A stretch of 5,761 bases of DNA from Pseudomonadota bacterium (GTDB lineage Bacteria > Myxococcota > Polyangia > GCA-2747355 > JACKDQ01): assembly GCA_030591195.1 (NCBI GenBank), contig JAUVBO010000234.1, positions 1-5,761 of the forward strand, written 5' to 3'. The notes beneath the pieces were generated by a model, which was not told the origin of the DNA, did no database searches, and was given only the letters and a program-made list of their open reading frames with translations. This document shows, piece by piece, positions 1 through 5,761 of the stretch. The translations under genes and the position numbers were made by a program. Positions within the stretch are counted from its first letter, which is position 1, and every line of letters begins with the position of its first letter.

Positions 1-9
1 TGCTGATCC

Positions 10-1416
10 TCACAACCCAAGCGCACTCCAGACCGCGGAGTGCCGGGACCTCAAGTGGGGCTTGAGCGGATCGGTGCCTCCGCTCAACGACTGCTCGAAC
101 ACTGTCGAGCCAGACAGGGTGGAGTATGGCGCCGTCTCGCCATCCGTGCCAACCACGTGGGGTTTGATCAGATCGTGGTAAGCATCCATCTTGGCCAACA
201 CATCGCTCATCGAGAGTGGGGATTCCAGCGCCACCTCGAGCTGATCTTTGTAGATCTGGAGGTACTCGGCGTCGTCCAGGACGTACCGGATCAGCGGCCA
301 GTCAGAGCTGACCTCCGCCAACAACACAGAGCCAGTATCCACCTGATCGATCACCATCGGCGTCATCACCACCGTCAGGTCCCAGGGGATCCAGGCCAAG
401 CGGTCTCTCTTGCCCGGGTCGGCGTAGAGATAGTAGTTGTGCGCCATGAACCCGTAGGAATCCCAGTTCTGCATCGCTTGGTTGATCGCCAGGTACTTCA
501 AGAAACCCGCCACGTCGAAGACCTTCTCCAGCGCTTCACGCCACGCTGGGGCGTCTGTCCGGTCGGCGTGGAGGGCCTCGATCAGGGCGACCACCTCGCT
601 CCAATCAGCAGCACCTTCGTTGGTCTTCTTGGTCATGCTTTCCCGGACGAAGGTCTTCAACCGAGCGCCATTCCCCTCAGGCTTGTACAGATTGCCGCCG
701 TCGTGCCCGAACCGCGACTCGAGCATCTTGTTCGAAGGGTCCTCGATCATGGTGTACAGGCCGTAGTATTGCAGCCCCAGGCCGCTGTCGACGTAGACCC
801 GGACAAAGACCCCCTTGGCCACGGGCACGCCACCCGCTTCGAAGATCGAGAGCGCTAGCTTCTCTCGAATCAAGGAGGGGTCCCCATAGCCATTGGCAAA
901 GACCAGCTTCTTGAAGCCGAAGAACCGCTGGTCTTGCAGCTCGGGATTCTGGCCCTCGTACTTGTCGATGCTGAGCCGAAACGAGAGCTTCTGGATCCCC
1001 GCCTGCCAGGCCTGCGCCAAGGAGGTGTTGCCCCGGTATCGCATCCCGACCTTGCCCCAGGACAAGTCGTCGTACCTCAGGTCGACCGGGACCCATATCG
1101 GGTCAGGGAAGGCCTCTCCGGGGTCTAGTTGGGCGAGCTTGTCTCGCAGATCATCGCTGGCATTCTTGTAGTGCGCCGGGGCCATGGTGATGTCGATTCG
1201 GTGAACCCGCGTCTCGTCGAAGACCCTGTCGTAGTCGGCTTTTTCGCCAGGACAGTGACTCCGGACGGTCCAGCCCGCGGGTCGTCGAAGCTCCGGAGGA
1301 TCACCATCACAGACCGCTCGATCCTGGCATCCCCCGACCAACAGCAGCAAGCAGCCGCCGGCGACCAGCGCCACCGTCAGAGCAAGTCCCTCGATTCCGA
1401 CTGCTTGATAACGCAT
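10..1416 (-). CDS. CotH kinase family lipoprotein
   Basis: The 468-residue product matches the CotH (spore coat protein H) family, an atypical secreted protein-kinase fold. The N-terminus has a hydrophobic stretch (about residues 11-29) ending in a lipobox-like LLVGGC with Cys30, so it is probably a lipoprotein exported through Sec and anchored outside the cytoplasm. Family hallmarks in order are: MRYRGNTS at 125-132 with later lysines (K143, K152); a DPSLIREKLALS segment (179-190); YYGLYTMIED (217-226); GNLYKPEG (241-248); NWDSYG with N317/D319; HNYYLY (326-331); and IPWDL with D346, the position expected to coordinate metal. Bacillus CotH phosphorylates coat proteins, but many Gram-negative relatives have no known substrate. 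The start chosen is the ATG that gives the signal peptide. An open frame continues upstream but lies antisense to the FHA gene and shows no domain. It is divergent from the FHA-PilZ gene. The family call is firm; kinase activity and substrate are unknown. Confidence 0.9.
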   Translation of the reverse strand: MRYQAVGIEGLALTVALVAGGCLLLLVGGCQDRAVCDGDPPELRRPAGWTVRSHCPGEKADYDRVFDETRVHRIDITMAPAHYKNASDDLRDKLAQLDPGEAFPDPIWVPVDLRYDDLSWGKVGMRYRGNTSLAQAWQAGIQKLSFRLSIDKYEGQNPELQDQRFFGFKKLVFANGYGDPSLIREKLALSIFEAGGVPVAKGVFVRVYVDSGLGLQYYGLYTMIEDPSNKMLESRFGHDGGNLYKPEGNGARLKTFVRESMTKKTNEGAADWSEVVALIEALHADRTDAPAWREALEKVFDVAGFLKYLAINQAMQNWDSYGFMAHNYYLYADPGKRDRLAWIPWDLTVVMTPMVIDQVDTGSVLLAEVSSDWPLIRYVLDDAEYLQIYKDQLEVALESPLSMSDVLAKMDAYHDLIKPHVVGTDGETAPYSTLSGSTVFEQSLSGGTDPLKPHLRSRHSAVWSALGL

Positions 1417-1548
1417 CGTCCGCAACGTCCCTCCGGGGACCTCGCGAGCATTGTCGCACGTCTCTGTTGGTCTGCCTGCGGGGATAAATTTGAGATGTCC
1501 CGCATTTGTCCAACGACGGGCCATGCACCTTTCTGGCAGAATCCCCAG
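1417..1548. promoter_or_regulatory. Divergent intergenic region, CotH / FHA-PilZ
   Basis: These 132 bases separate two divergent genes, so promoters in both directions are expected. On the plus strand the only AT-rich patch, around 1483-1493 (GATAAATTTGA), is a possible -10 for the FHA gene, with no convincing -35. On the minus strand GACAAT (complement of 1450-1455) matches four of six -10 positions, again with a poor -35. I found no clear operator repeat. Both promoter suggestions are weak. If the FHA gene starts at the alternative ATG at 1495, the gap shrinks to 78 bases and the 1483-1493 patch would instead lie just upstream of that start. Confidence 0.3.
1429..1434 (-). promoter_or_regulatory. 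Possible Shine-Dalgarno of the CotH gene
   Basis: Read on the minus strand this is GGAGGG, with 12 nt between it and the ATG at 1416, somewhat longer than ideal. A TTG codon three codons upstream would lie only about 3 nt from it, which is too close, so the ATG is preferred. Confidence 0.4.
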
Positions 1549-2343
1549 ATGGAAATCGACGGGACGACAGCTCGAGCGACGCTCGAGTACCGCGGTGACA
1601 GCATCGACCTGCATGGGGAAACCCTGATCGGCAGGGGGTTGGAGTGCCGGATACGGTTCAACGATGCGACCGTCTCCAGGAGCCACCTGCGGCTGACAGC
1701 GGACGCGGGTGGCGTGACGGCCGAGGACCTTGGCAGCACCAACGGAACCCAGATCAACGGCCAGAGCCTCAGCGGCGTACAGCCTCTGGCCGATGGGGAC
1801 ACCCTGCAAGTTGGCAACCGGTCGCTCGGCGTCCGCATCGTCTCGGAGCTCGACGACGACCGAGGGACCAATCAGGCGGACGCCTGTGATCAGCAGGCGA
1901 TGCCGACGGTCCAGACCTGTCCGCGCTGCCGGACCGCCGTATCGATCAACGACGAGGTATGCACCGAGTGCGGCTACCGCTGGCCACCAGGCCGCGCGAT
2001 GTCTCTCACCGTGAAGATCCCCGTCTCCGGCGACCGGCGCCGGCATCCGCGCATCCTGGTAGACATCCCCGGGCTGTACACCAGTCCGTTGATAATCTGC
2101 GACGCCACCGCCACGGATCTCAGCCGCGGCGGGGTCTTCGTGACGACGGAGATCGTCGATGCGATCGACACGCCATGTCAGCTCATCCTGCTGCCGGACG
2201 GCTCCCGGGCGACGGCGATCACGGGGGTGGTACGCCGAGTGGTCGACGCCACGGGAAACGGGCATCCGTCCGGGATGGCGATCCAGTTCATCGAGGTCGA
2301 CGACGCCACCGCCGCGGCCCTCGCCTCCTTCTTGACCATCTGA
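1549..2343 (+). CDS. FHA - zinc ribbon - PilZ domain protein
   Basis: The 264-residue product is a probable cytoplasmic signalling adaptor with three modules. Residues about 10-98 form an FHA domain, a phosphothreonine-peptide reader, with the conserved GR (28-29), SRSH (43-46) and LGSTNGT (61-67) motifs. Residues 124-141 form a zinc ribbon with CPRC (C124, C127) and CTEC (C138, C141). Residues about 160-264 form a PilZ domain with an RxxxR motif (R164, R168) and a DLSRGG motif matching [DN]xSxxG (D190, S192, G195), the two elements that bind c-di-GMP. There is no signal peptide or membrane segment. The start is uncertain: ATG 1549 lies just before the FHA fold but has no good ribosome site, while in-frame ATG 1495 would add 18 residues and has a weak GGGGA about 10 nt upstream. 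It is divergent from the CotH gene and convergent with the REC-GGDEF gene. Domain calls are firm; target and output are unknown. Confidence 0.9.
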   Translation: MEIDGTTARATLEYRGDSIDLHGETLIGRGLECRIRFNDATVSRSHLRLTADAGGVTAEDLGSTNGTQINGQSLSGVQPLADGDTLQVGNRSLGVRIVSELDDDRGTNQADACDQQAMPTVQTCPRCRTAVSINDEVCTECGYRWPPGRAMSLTVKIPVSGDRRRHPRILVDIPGLYTSPLIICDATATDLSRGGVFVTTEIVDAIDTPCQLILLPDGSRATAITGVVRRVVDATGNGHPSGMAIQFIEVDDATAAALASFLTI

Positions 2344-2376
2344 GCTGCAGCTAGACGGCCCGGCCTGCGGCACGAC

Positions 2377-2404
2377 TCCCGGTCGGTCACTCCCGGTCGG
2401 TCAC
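2377..2404. repeat. Perfect 14-bp tandem duplication
   Basis: The unit TCCCGGTCGGTCAC occurs at 2377-2390 and again at 2391-2404 with no mismatch, followed by TCC. It lies in the 57-base gap between two convergent genes, and its second copy contains the stop codon of the REC-GGDEF gene (TCA at 2401-2403 on the plus strand). Because both units carry the same bases, losing one copy would leave that stop codon unchanged. No hairpin with a T tract, and hence no standard terminator, is visible in this gap. Confidence 0.85.
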
Positions 2405-3321
2405 TCCGCCTCGACCCGATCCCGGCCGCGGCGACCCTTTGCCCGACCCAGCGCCTCGTCAGCGGCGGTGACGAGGCTCAGCGGCTGCCCGTCGCTGCGC
2501 GGCTGGGTCGACGCCGCGCCGAGGCTGACGGTGACGTGGTCGCCGATCTTCGAGCCGCGGTGCTTGAGCTTCAGCGATCGTACCGCGGCGGCCATCTTCT
2601 CGGCTGCCTGACGCGCGGTCTCGGGATCGGCGCCGGGCAGCAAGGCGGCGAACTGCTGGCTGCCGTAGCGGGCCACGAGGTCACCGGCGCGGCCCACGGC
2701 GCCATCGAGCGTGCCCGCGACCAGCGCCAGGCAGATGTTGCTCGCCACGTGGCTGTTGCTCTCCCGGTACTGCTCGAAGAAGTCGACCTCGATCATCACC
2801 AGCGAGAGCTGGTTGCCCGCGCGCGCAGCCCGCCGCCACTCCTGCACGAGGGTCTTGTCGAAGCGCCGGCGGTTGGGGATGCACGTCAGCCCATCGAACA
2901 TCGCGTGGCGCTCGAGCAGGTCCGTCTTGCGCTTGAGCTCGAGGTGGTTCCTCACCCGGGCGCGCAGGATCGGCAGGCGGAAGGGCTTGGTGATGTAGTC
3001 CACCGCGCCGAGGGACAGGCCCGCCGCCTCGTCCTGCTCGCTGCTCCTGGCGGTGACGAAGATCACCGGGATCCCCTGGGTCGCGGGCTCGGCCTTGATT
3101 CGCCGGCAGACCTCGTGCCCATCCAGGCCCGGCATCATCACGTCGAGCAGCACGAGATCGATCGCCTCGCCCGAGCCGAGGATCTCGAGGGCCGCCTCGC
3201 CCGAGCTGGCGCCGCGCACCTTGGCCACCTCCTCGAGCGCCCTGCCGAGGACCCGGACGTTTTCGGCCTCGTCGTCGACGATCAGGATCGTCTGCGCGTT
3301 GATCGAGCGTTCAGCTGTCAT
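2401..3321 (-). CDS. Response regulator, REC + degenerate GGDEF domain
   Basis: The 306-residue product joins an N-terminal receiver domain (about 10-130) to a GGDEF domain (about 138-304), as in one-receiver WspR-like regulators. The receiver looks functional: acidic D16/D17, phospho-acceptor D60 in LVLLDVMMPG, T90 and K112 in the TKPF motif. The GGDEF domain keeps the DGLTCIPNRR entry motif (143-152) and an RxxD inhibitory site (R211, D214) exactly five residues before the signature. The signature itself, however, is GSQQF (220-224), without the catalytic acids. The upstream IEVDFFEQYRESNS segment (177-190) has also lost expected metal- and guanine-binding residues. It is therefore probably a c-di-GMP receptor or an inactive scaffold, not a diguanylate cyclase. 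There is no convincing ribosome site before the ATG. It lies downstream of, and co-oriented with, the BY-kinase gene, 161 bases away. No partner histidine kinase is visible in the window. Confidence 0.92.
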   Translation of the reverse strand: MTAERSINAQTILIVDDEAENVRVLGRALEEVAKVRGASSGEAALEILGSGEAIDLVLLDVMMPGLDGHEVCRRIKAEPATQGIPVIFVTARSSEQDEAAGLSLGAVDYITKPFRLPILRARVRNHLELKRKTDLLERHAMFDGLTCIPNRRRFDKTLVQEWRRAARAGNQLSLVMIEVDFFEQYRESNSHVASNICLALVAGTLDGAVGRAGDLVARYGSQQFAALLPGADPETARQAAEKMAAAVRSLKLKHRGSKIGDHVTVSLGAASTQPRSDGQPLSLVTAADEALGRAKGRRGRDRVEAE

Positions 3322-3403
3322 CGAGGCACGAGGATATCACGTGCGGCCGTGGCGTTGCGGGCAACCAAGCGCAAGGCGACGAGCAGCAGCACCCTGGCGG
3401 GAT

Positions 3404-3420
3404 GTCCCGGGACCCGGGAC
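3404..3420. other. Perfect 7-bp-stem hairpin in intergenic gap
   Basis: GTCCCGG (3404-3410), loop GAC, CCGGGAC (3414-3420) forms a perfect G+C-rich stem with a 3-base loop. It also contains two tandem copies of CCCGGGA. It sits 62 bases past the stop codon of the tyrosine-kinase gene, so it could slow or end that transcript. There is no T tract in either direction, so an intrinsic terminator is not established. The rest of 3322-3482 shows no coding signal. Confidence 0.35.
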
Positions 3421-3482
3421 TCGCGTCGATATCCTCTGACCCGGGCAGGGAGCCCCAGGTCAGGCAGACTAGGCCCCCTCGG

Positions 3483-5693
3483 TCAGTCCTTGGCCTCGGC
3501 CGGCCCGGGCGTGACCTCGTAGCCCGCTGCGTAGACCGACCGGGCATAGCGGTAGCGGTAGCGCGGCCCCAGCGGATCGAGCTCGTTGATCACGCACCCA
3601 AGCGGCTTGGCACCGACGTCAATCAGCCGCCGGGCCGTGGTGCGCAGCGCCTCCTTGGCCGTCTGCCCGGCGCGGGCGACCAAGAGGGTTCCGTCGCAAA
3701 ATGCGCTCAGGACCACCGCGTCGGTGACTGGCAACACCGGCGGGGTGTCGATGATCAGCAGGTCGAAACGATCGCCGAGCCCGGCCAGCAACCGCCGAAG
3801 CCGGAGGCTGTGGCAGAGCTCGGCCGGGTTGGGCGGCAGCTCGCCGGCGGGCAGCACGAAGAGGTTTTCCGTCTCGGTGTGCTTGACTAGCCGCGAGATC
3901 TCCACCTCGCCCTTGAGCGCGGTCGACAGTCCCTCGTTCCTCGGCACGCCGAAGATCCGGTGCAGGGTTGGGCTGCGCATGTCGGCGTCGATCAGCAGCA
4001 CCTTGCTGCCCTGCTGGGCGATGACGAACGCGAGGTTGGTGGCGGTCAGCGACTTGCCCTCGCTCTTGGTCGGGCTGGTGACCACCAGGGTCTTGAGCGC
4101 CCGGTCGGGCGAGGCGAACAGCAGGTTGGTCCGGATCGCCCGGCAGTCCTCGGCGGCGCGGCTGCGCGGGTACTGCTGCGCGACGAGCTCGCGCACGCTC
4201 TCCGCGCCGCTCGCCATGGCCGCCATGCTGCCGACCGGGGTCCCCTCCACCGGCGGCAGGGATCCGAGGTAGACCAGGTCGGCGGCCTGCACGTCCTCGG
4301 GCGAGACGACGCTGGCGTCGAGCATCTCGAGCAGCAGCACCAGCCCCATCCCGCCGAAGATCCCGAGCACCAGCGCCAGCAACAGGTTGCGCTTGGTACG
4401 CGGGGAGATCGGCACGCCAGGCACGAAGGCGCCCTCGAGCAAGCGGACATTGTTGGCCCGTAGCTGACCGGAGAGCTCACTCTCGGTCATCCGCGACAGG
4501 ACCATCTGGTAGATCTTCTTGGCCGACTCGGCTTCACGCTCGAGGCGGTGGTAGGCCATCACCCGCTTGTTGACCTCGAAGGCCTCGCGCTTGGTCTCAC
4601 CCATCGCCCCGGCCAGCAGCTGCTCGTTGCGCTTGGTCTTGGCGAGCTCCCGGTTGATGCCAGCGACGATGTTGCGGAGCTCCTGGGCCAGGGCTTCACG
4701 CGCCTCCGACACCCGCGTCTGCTGCGCGATCACCTGTGGATGCTTCGACAGGTAACGGTCCGACAGCTCCTTCAGCTTCTGCCGCTCGGACGTCAGCTGC
4801 AGCTTGAGCCGGTCGACGAGCTGGGTGCGAAGCAGCTTGAGCACCGGCACGACACCGGGTTTGTCCAGGTCGAGCTTCCCCAGCTGCTCGAGCTCGGCCA
4901 CGATCGCGAGCCGCCGGCTGCGGATCCCGCTGTGGTCAGCTGACAGACGGCGTAGTCGCCCGGTGAGCAGTCCGCGCTTGTCAGCGAGGGTGAAGGAGAT
5001 CAGATCGTTTTTCTTGCGGAAGTCGTAGAGCGCTTCCTCCGCCTTGTTCAGCTTTGCCTTCAGCGTGCCGAGCTGCTTGGCAAGCCACTTGACCGCGACG
5101 GTGGTCGACGACAGCTTGTGCTCGACGTTGTGGTCCATGTAGGCCTGCGCCATCGCGCTGGCGAGCTTGGCCGTCATCCGGGGGCTTGGGTGGGTGACCG
5201 AGATGTCGAGGATACTGGCCTTTTTCCGTCCTGTGCAGCTGACAGTGCCAGCCAGCCGCCCCGTCGCAGCGGCCAGCGTTCGACGCCGCTTCGGCGTGCC
5301 GATCGGCCAGAATTCGTCGGTCTTGGGAAGGTTCAGCCGTTTGGCCACGCGTGCGACCACCTCGGTGCCGCAGGCCACGCTGGTCTGGGTCGCCATCCAG
5401 GTGGCAACGTCGCGATACGCATGGGGGGAGATGTCAACGACGTCACGGACCTTGTTGAGGATCCGCGGCATCTGCTGATCTACTATCAGCGCGATGCTGG
5501 AGCGATAGATCGGCGTCTGGCGATAGGACCAGGCGGCGACGGTCGAGACCAGGACCGCTACTACGCCTATTATCAGCCACTTGCGGGCCCAGAACAGCCG
5601 CAGGTAGGCTCGCAAGGGTGCTCCGGTCTCACCGTCGAGCCCTGGTTCGCCGGGCCGACGCCCTCGCTCCTGTTCGTCTGGGAGCATTGCCAA
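3483..5693 (-). CDS. Wzc-like polysaccharide co-polymerase / tyrosine kinase
   Basis: The 736-residue product is an inner-membrane protein that controls polysaccharide chain length and export through autophosphorylation. The N-terminal Wzz region has a first membrane segment (about 40-57). It is followed by a long periplasmic, coiled-coil-rich part (about 195-400) with a GNVR-like ANNVRLLEGA (413-422), a proline motif (P425, P428, P431) and a second membrane segment (about 436-458). The cytoplasmic BY-kinase has EDCRAIR matching the EX2RX2R oligomerisation motif (E515, R518, R521), Walker A ending EGKS (K547), Walker A' LLIDADMR (D569, D571) and Walker B LLIIDTPP (D649). A C-terminal tyrosine cluster (Y712, Y714, Y716, Y721, Y725) would be the autophosphorylation site. 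The length suits the fused proteobacterial form. The start is TTG 5693 with AGGA 7 nt upstream; in-frame ATG 5687 is two codons later. No polysaccharide export or glycosyltransferase gene is visible, so the polymer is unknown. Confidence 0.93.
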   Translation of the reverse strand: MAMLPDEQERGRRPGEPGLDGETGAPLRAYLRLFWARKWLIIGVVAVLVSTVAAWSYRQTPIYRSSIALIVDQQMPRILNKVRDVVDISPHAYRDVATWMATQTSVACGTEVVARVAKRLNLPKTDEFWPIGTPKRRRTLAAATGRLAGTVSCTGRKKASILDISVTHPSPRMTAKLASAMAQAYMDHNVEHKLSSTTVAVKWLAKQLGTLKAKLNKAEEALYDFRKKNDLISFTLADKRGLLTGRLRRLSADHSGIRSRRLAIVAELEQLGKLDLDKPGVVPVLKLLRTQLVDRLKLQLTSERQKLKELSDRYLSKHPQVIAQQTRVSEAREALAQELRNIVAGINRELAKTKRNEQLLAGAMGETKREAFEVNKRVMAYHRLEREAESAKKIYQMVLSRMTESELSGQLRANNVRLLEGAFVPGVPISPRTKRNLLLALVLGIFGGMGLVLLLEMLDASVVSPEDVQAADLVYLGSLPPVEGTPVGSMAAMASGAESVRELVAQQYPRSRAAEDCRAIRTNLLFASPDRALKTLVVTSPTKSEGKSLTATNLAFVIAQQGSKVLLIDADMRSPTLHRIFGVPRNEGLSTALKGEVEISRLVKHTETENLFVLPAGELPPNPAELCHSLRLRRLLAGLGDRFDLLIIDTPPVLPVTDAVVLSAFCDGTLLVARAGQTAKEALRTTARRLIDVGAKPLGCVINELDPLGPRYRYRYARSVYAAGYEVTPGPAEAKD

Positions 5694-5700
5694 GCTATGA

Positions 5701-5704
5701 TCCT
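5701..5704 (-). promoter_or_regulatory. Ribosome site supporting a TTG start
   Basis: On the minus strand this reads AGGA (TAGGA if 5705 is included), with 7 nt to the TTG at 5693 but 13 nt to the ATG at 5687. The spacing favours the TTG start of the tyrosine-kinase gene. The evidence is only a 4-5-base match. Confidence 0.4.
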
Positions 5705-5761
5705 AGATTCAACAATGCCGACCTTCCACTTTTACTTCGCTGATCCTGCAATCGCCGCACA
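5705..5761. other. Upstream region of the BY-kinase gene, cut by window
   Basis: This short stretch is more AT-rich than the genes and probably holds the leader or promoter of the tyrosine-kinase gene. I could not identify a convincing -35/-10 pair or a sigma-54 GG/GC pair at the right spacing. The window ends before any upstream gene appears, so it is unknown whether the kinase gene is first in its transcript. Confidence 0.3.

Noticed and set aside
40..858. A 272-residue plus-strand ORF opposite the CotH gene.
   Set aside because: It has the His/Val/Leu/Gln-rich composition typical of an antisense shadow in high-G+C DNA and overlaps a clear CotH domain.
1129..1548. Upstream extension of the FHA frame to a 404-residue ORF on the plus strand.
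   Set aside because: The added part is antisense to the CotH N-terminus and crosses the intergenic region; it has no recognisable domain. Only the ATG at 1495 remains a real alternative start.
1417..2373. Upstream extension of the CotH frame to a 787-residue ORF on the minus strand.
   Set aside because: It lies fully antisense to the FHA-PilZ gene, which has three intact domains, and the extra residues are low-complexity Gly/Arg/Asp-rich with no recognisable motif. The signal peptide begins at the ATG at 1416.
2536..3522. A 328-residue plus-strand ORF opposite the REC-GGDEF gene.
   Set aside because: It is antisense to two recognisable domains, has shadow-like composition and shows no motif.
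4046..4480. A 144-residue minus-strand ORF inside the tyrosine-kinase gene.
   Set aside because: It is a +1 shadow rich in Ser/Arg/Cys/Pro lying within the second membrane segment and Walker A region of the real frame, which is uninterrupted, so it is not a frameshifted gene part.
5684..5718. Short inverted repeat GCATTG (5684-5689) / CAATGC (5713-5718) around the start of the tyrosine-kinase gene.
   Set aside because: Six-base arms with a 23-base gap are easily explained by chance, although the ribosome site does fall in the loop.
5694..5761. Possible sigma-54 promoter upstream of the tyrosine-kinase gene.
   Set aside because: TGG and TTG elements occur on the minus strand, but their spacing is about 2 bases off the -24/-12 consensus and the -12 GC is missing.

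Overview
The window holds four complete protein-coding genes from a high-G+C bacterium whose codon third positions are mostly G or C. A CotH-family lipoprotein, an FHA/zinc-ribbon/PilZ protein, a REC-GGDEF regulator and a fused Wzz/BY-kinase together suggest a Gram-negative with rich signalling, most likely Myxococcota or a related deltaproteobacterial-type lineage. That placement is inference from gene content only; no rRNA or other phylogenetic marker is present.

Layout, left to right: (1) 10-1416, minus strand, a CotH-kinase-family protein with a lipoprotein signal. (2) 1417-1548, a divergent intergenic region. (3) 1549-2343, plus strand, FHA domain, four-cysteine zinc ribbon and C-terminal PilZ domain. 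(4) 2344-2400, a short convergent gap with a perfect 14-bp tandem duplication that overlaps the next stop codon. (5) 2401-3321, minus strand, a receiver domain fused to a GGDEF domain whose active site is degenerate (GSQQF for GGDEF) but whose RxxD inhibitory site is kept. (6) 3322-3482, intergenic, with a 7-bp-stem hairpin. (7) 3483-5693, minus strand, a Wzc-like polysaccharide co-polymerase fused to a bacterial tyrosine kinase. (8) 5694-5761, the upstream region of that kinase, cut by the window edge.

Taken together, two neighbouring genes look like c-di-GMP readers (the PilZ protein and the inactive GGDEF regulator). Beside them is a polysaccharide chain-length/tyrosine-kinase protein. Three of the four genes also carry phosphorylation-related modules: a CotH kinase fold, a phosphothreonine-binding FHA domain, and a receiver domain or tyrosine kinase. 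A working hypothesis is a local c-di-GMP and phospho-signal read-out for exopolysaccharide or cell-surface assembly. The domain calls are well supported by sequence motifs; the functional link between the genes is inferred from proximity alone. No mobile element, CRISPR array, tRNA or rRNA was recognised.
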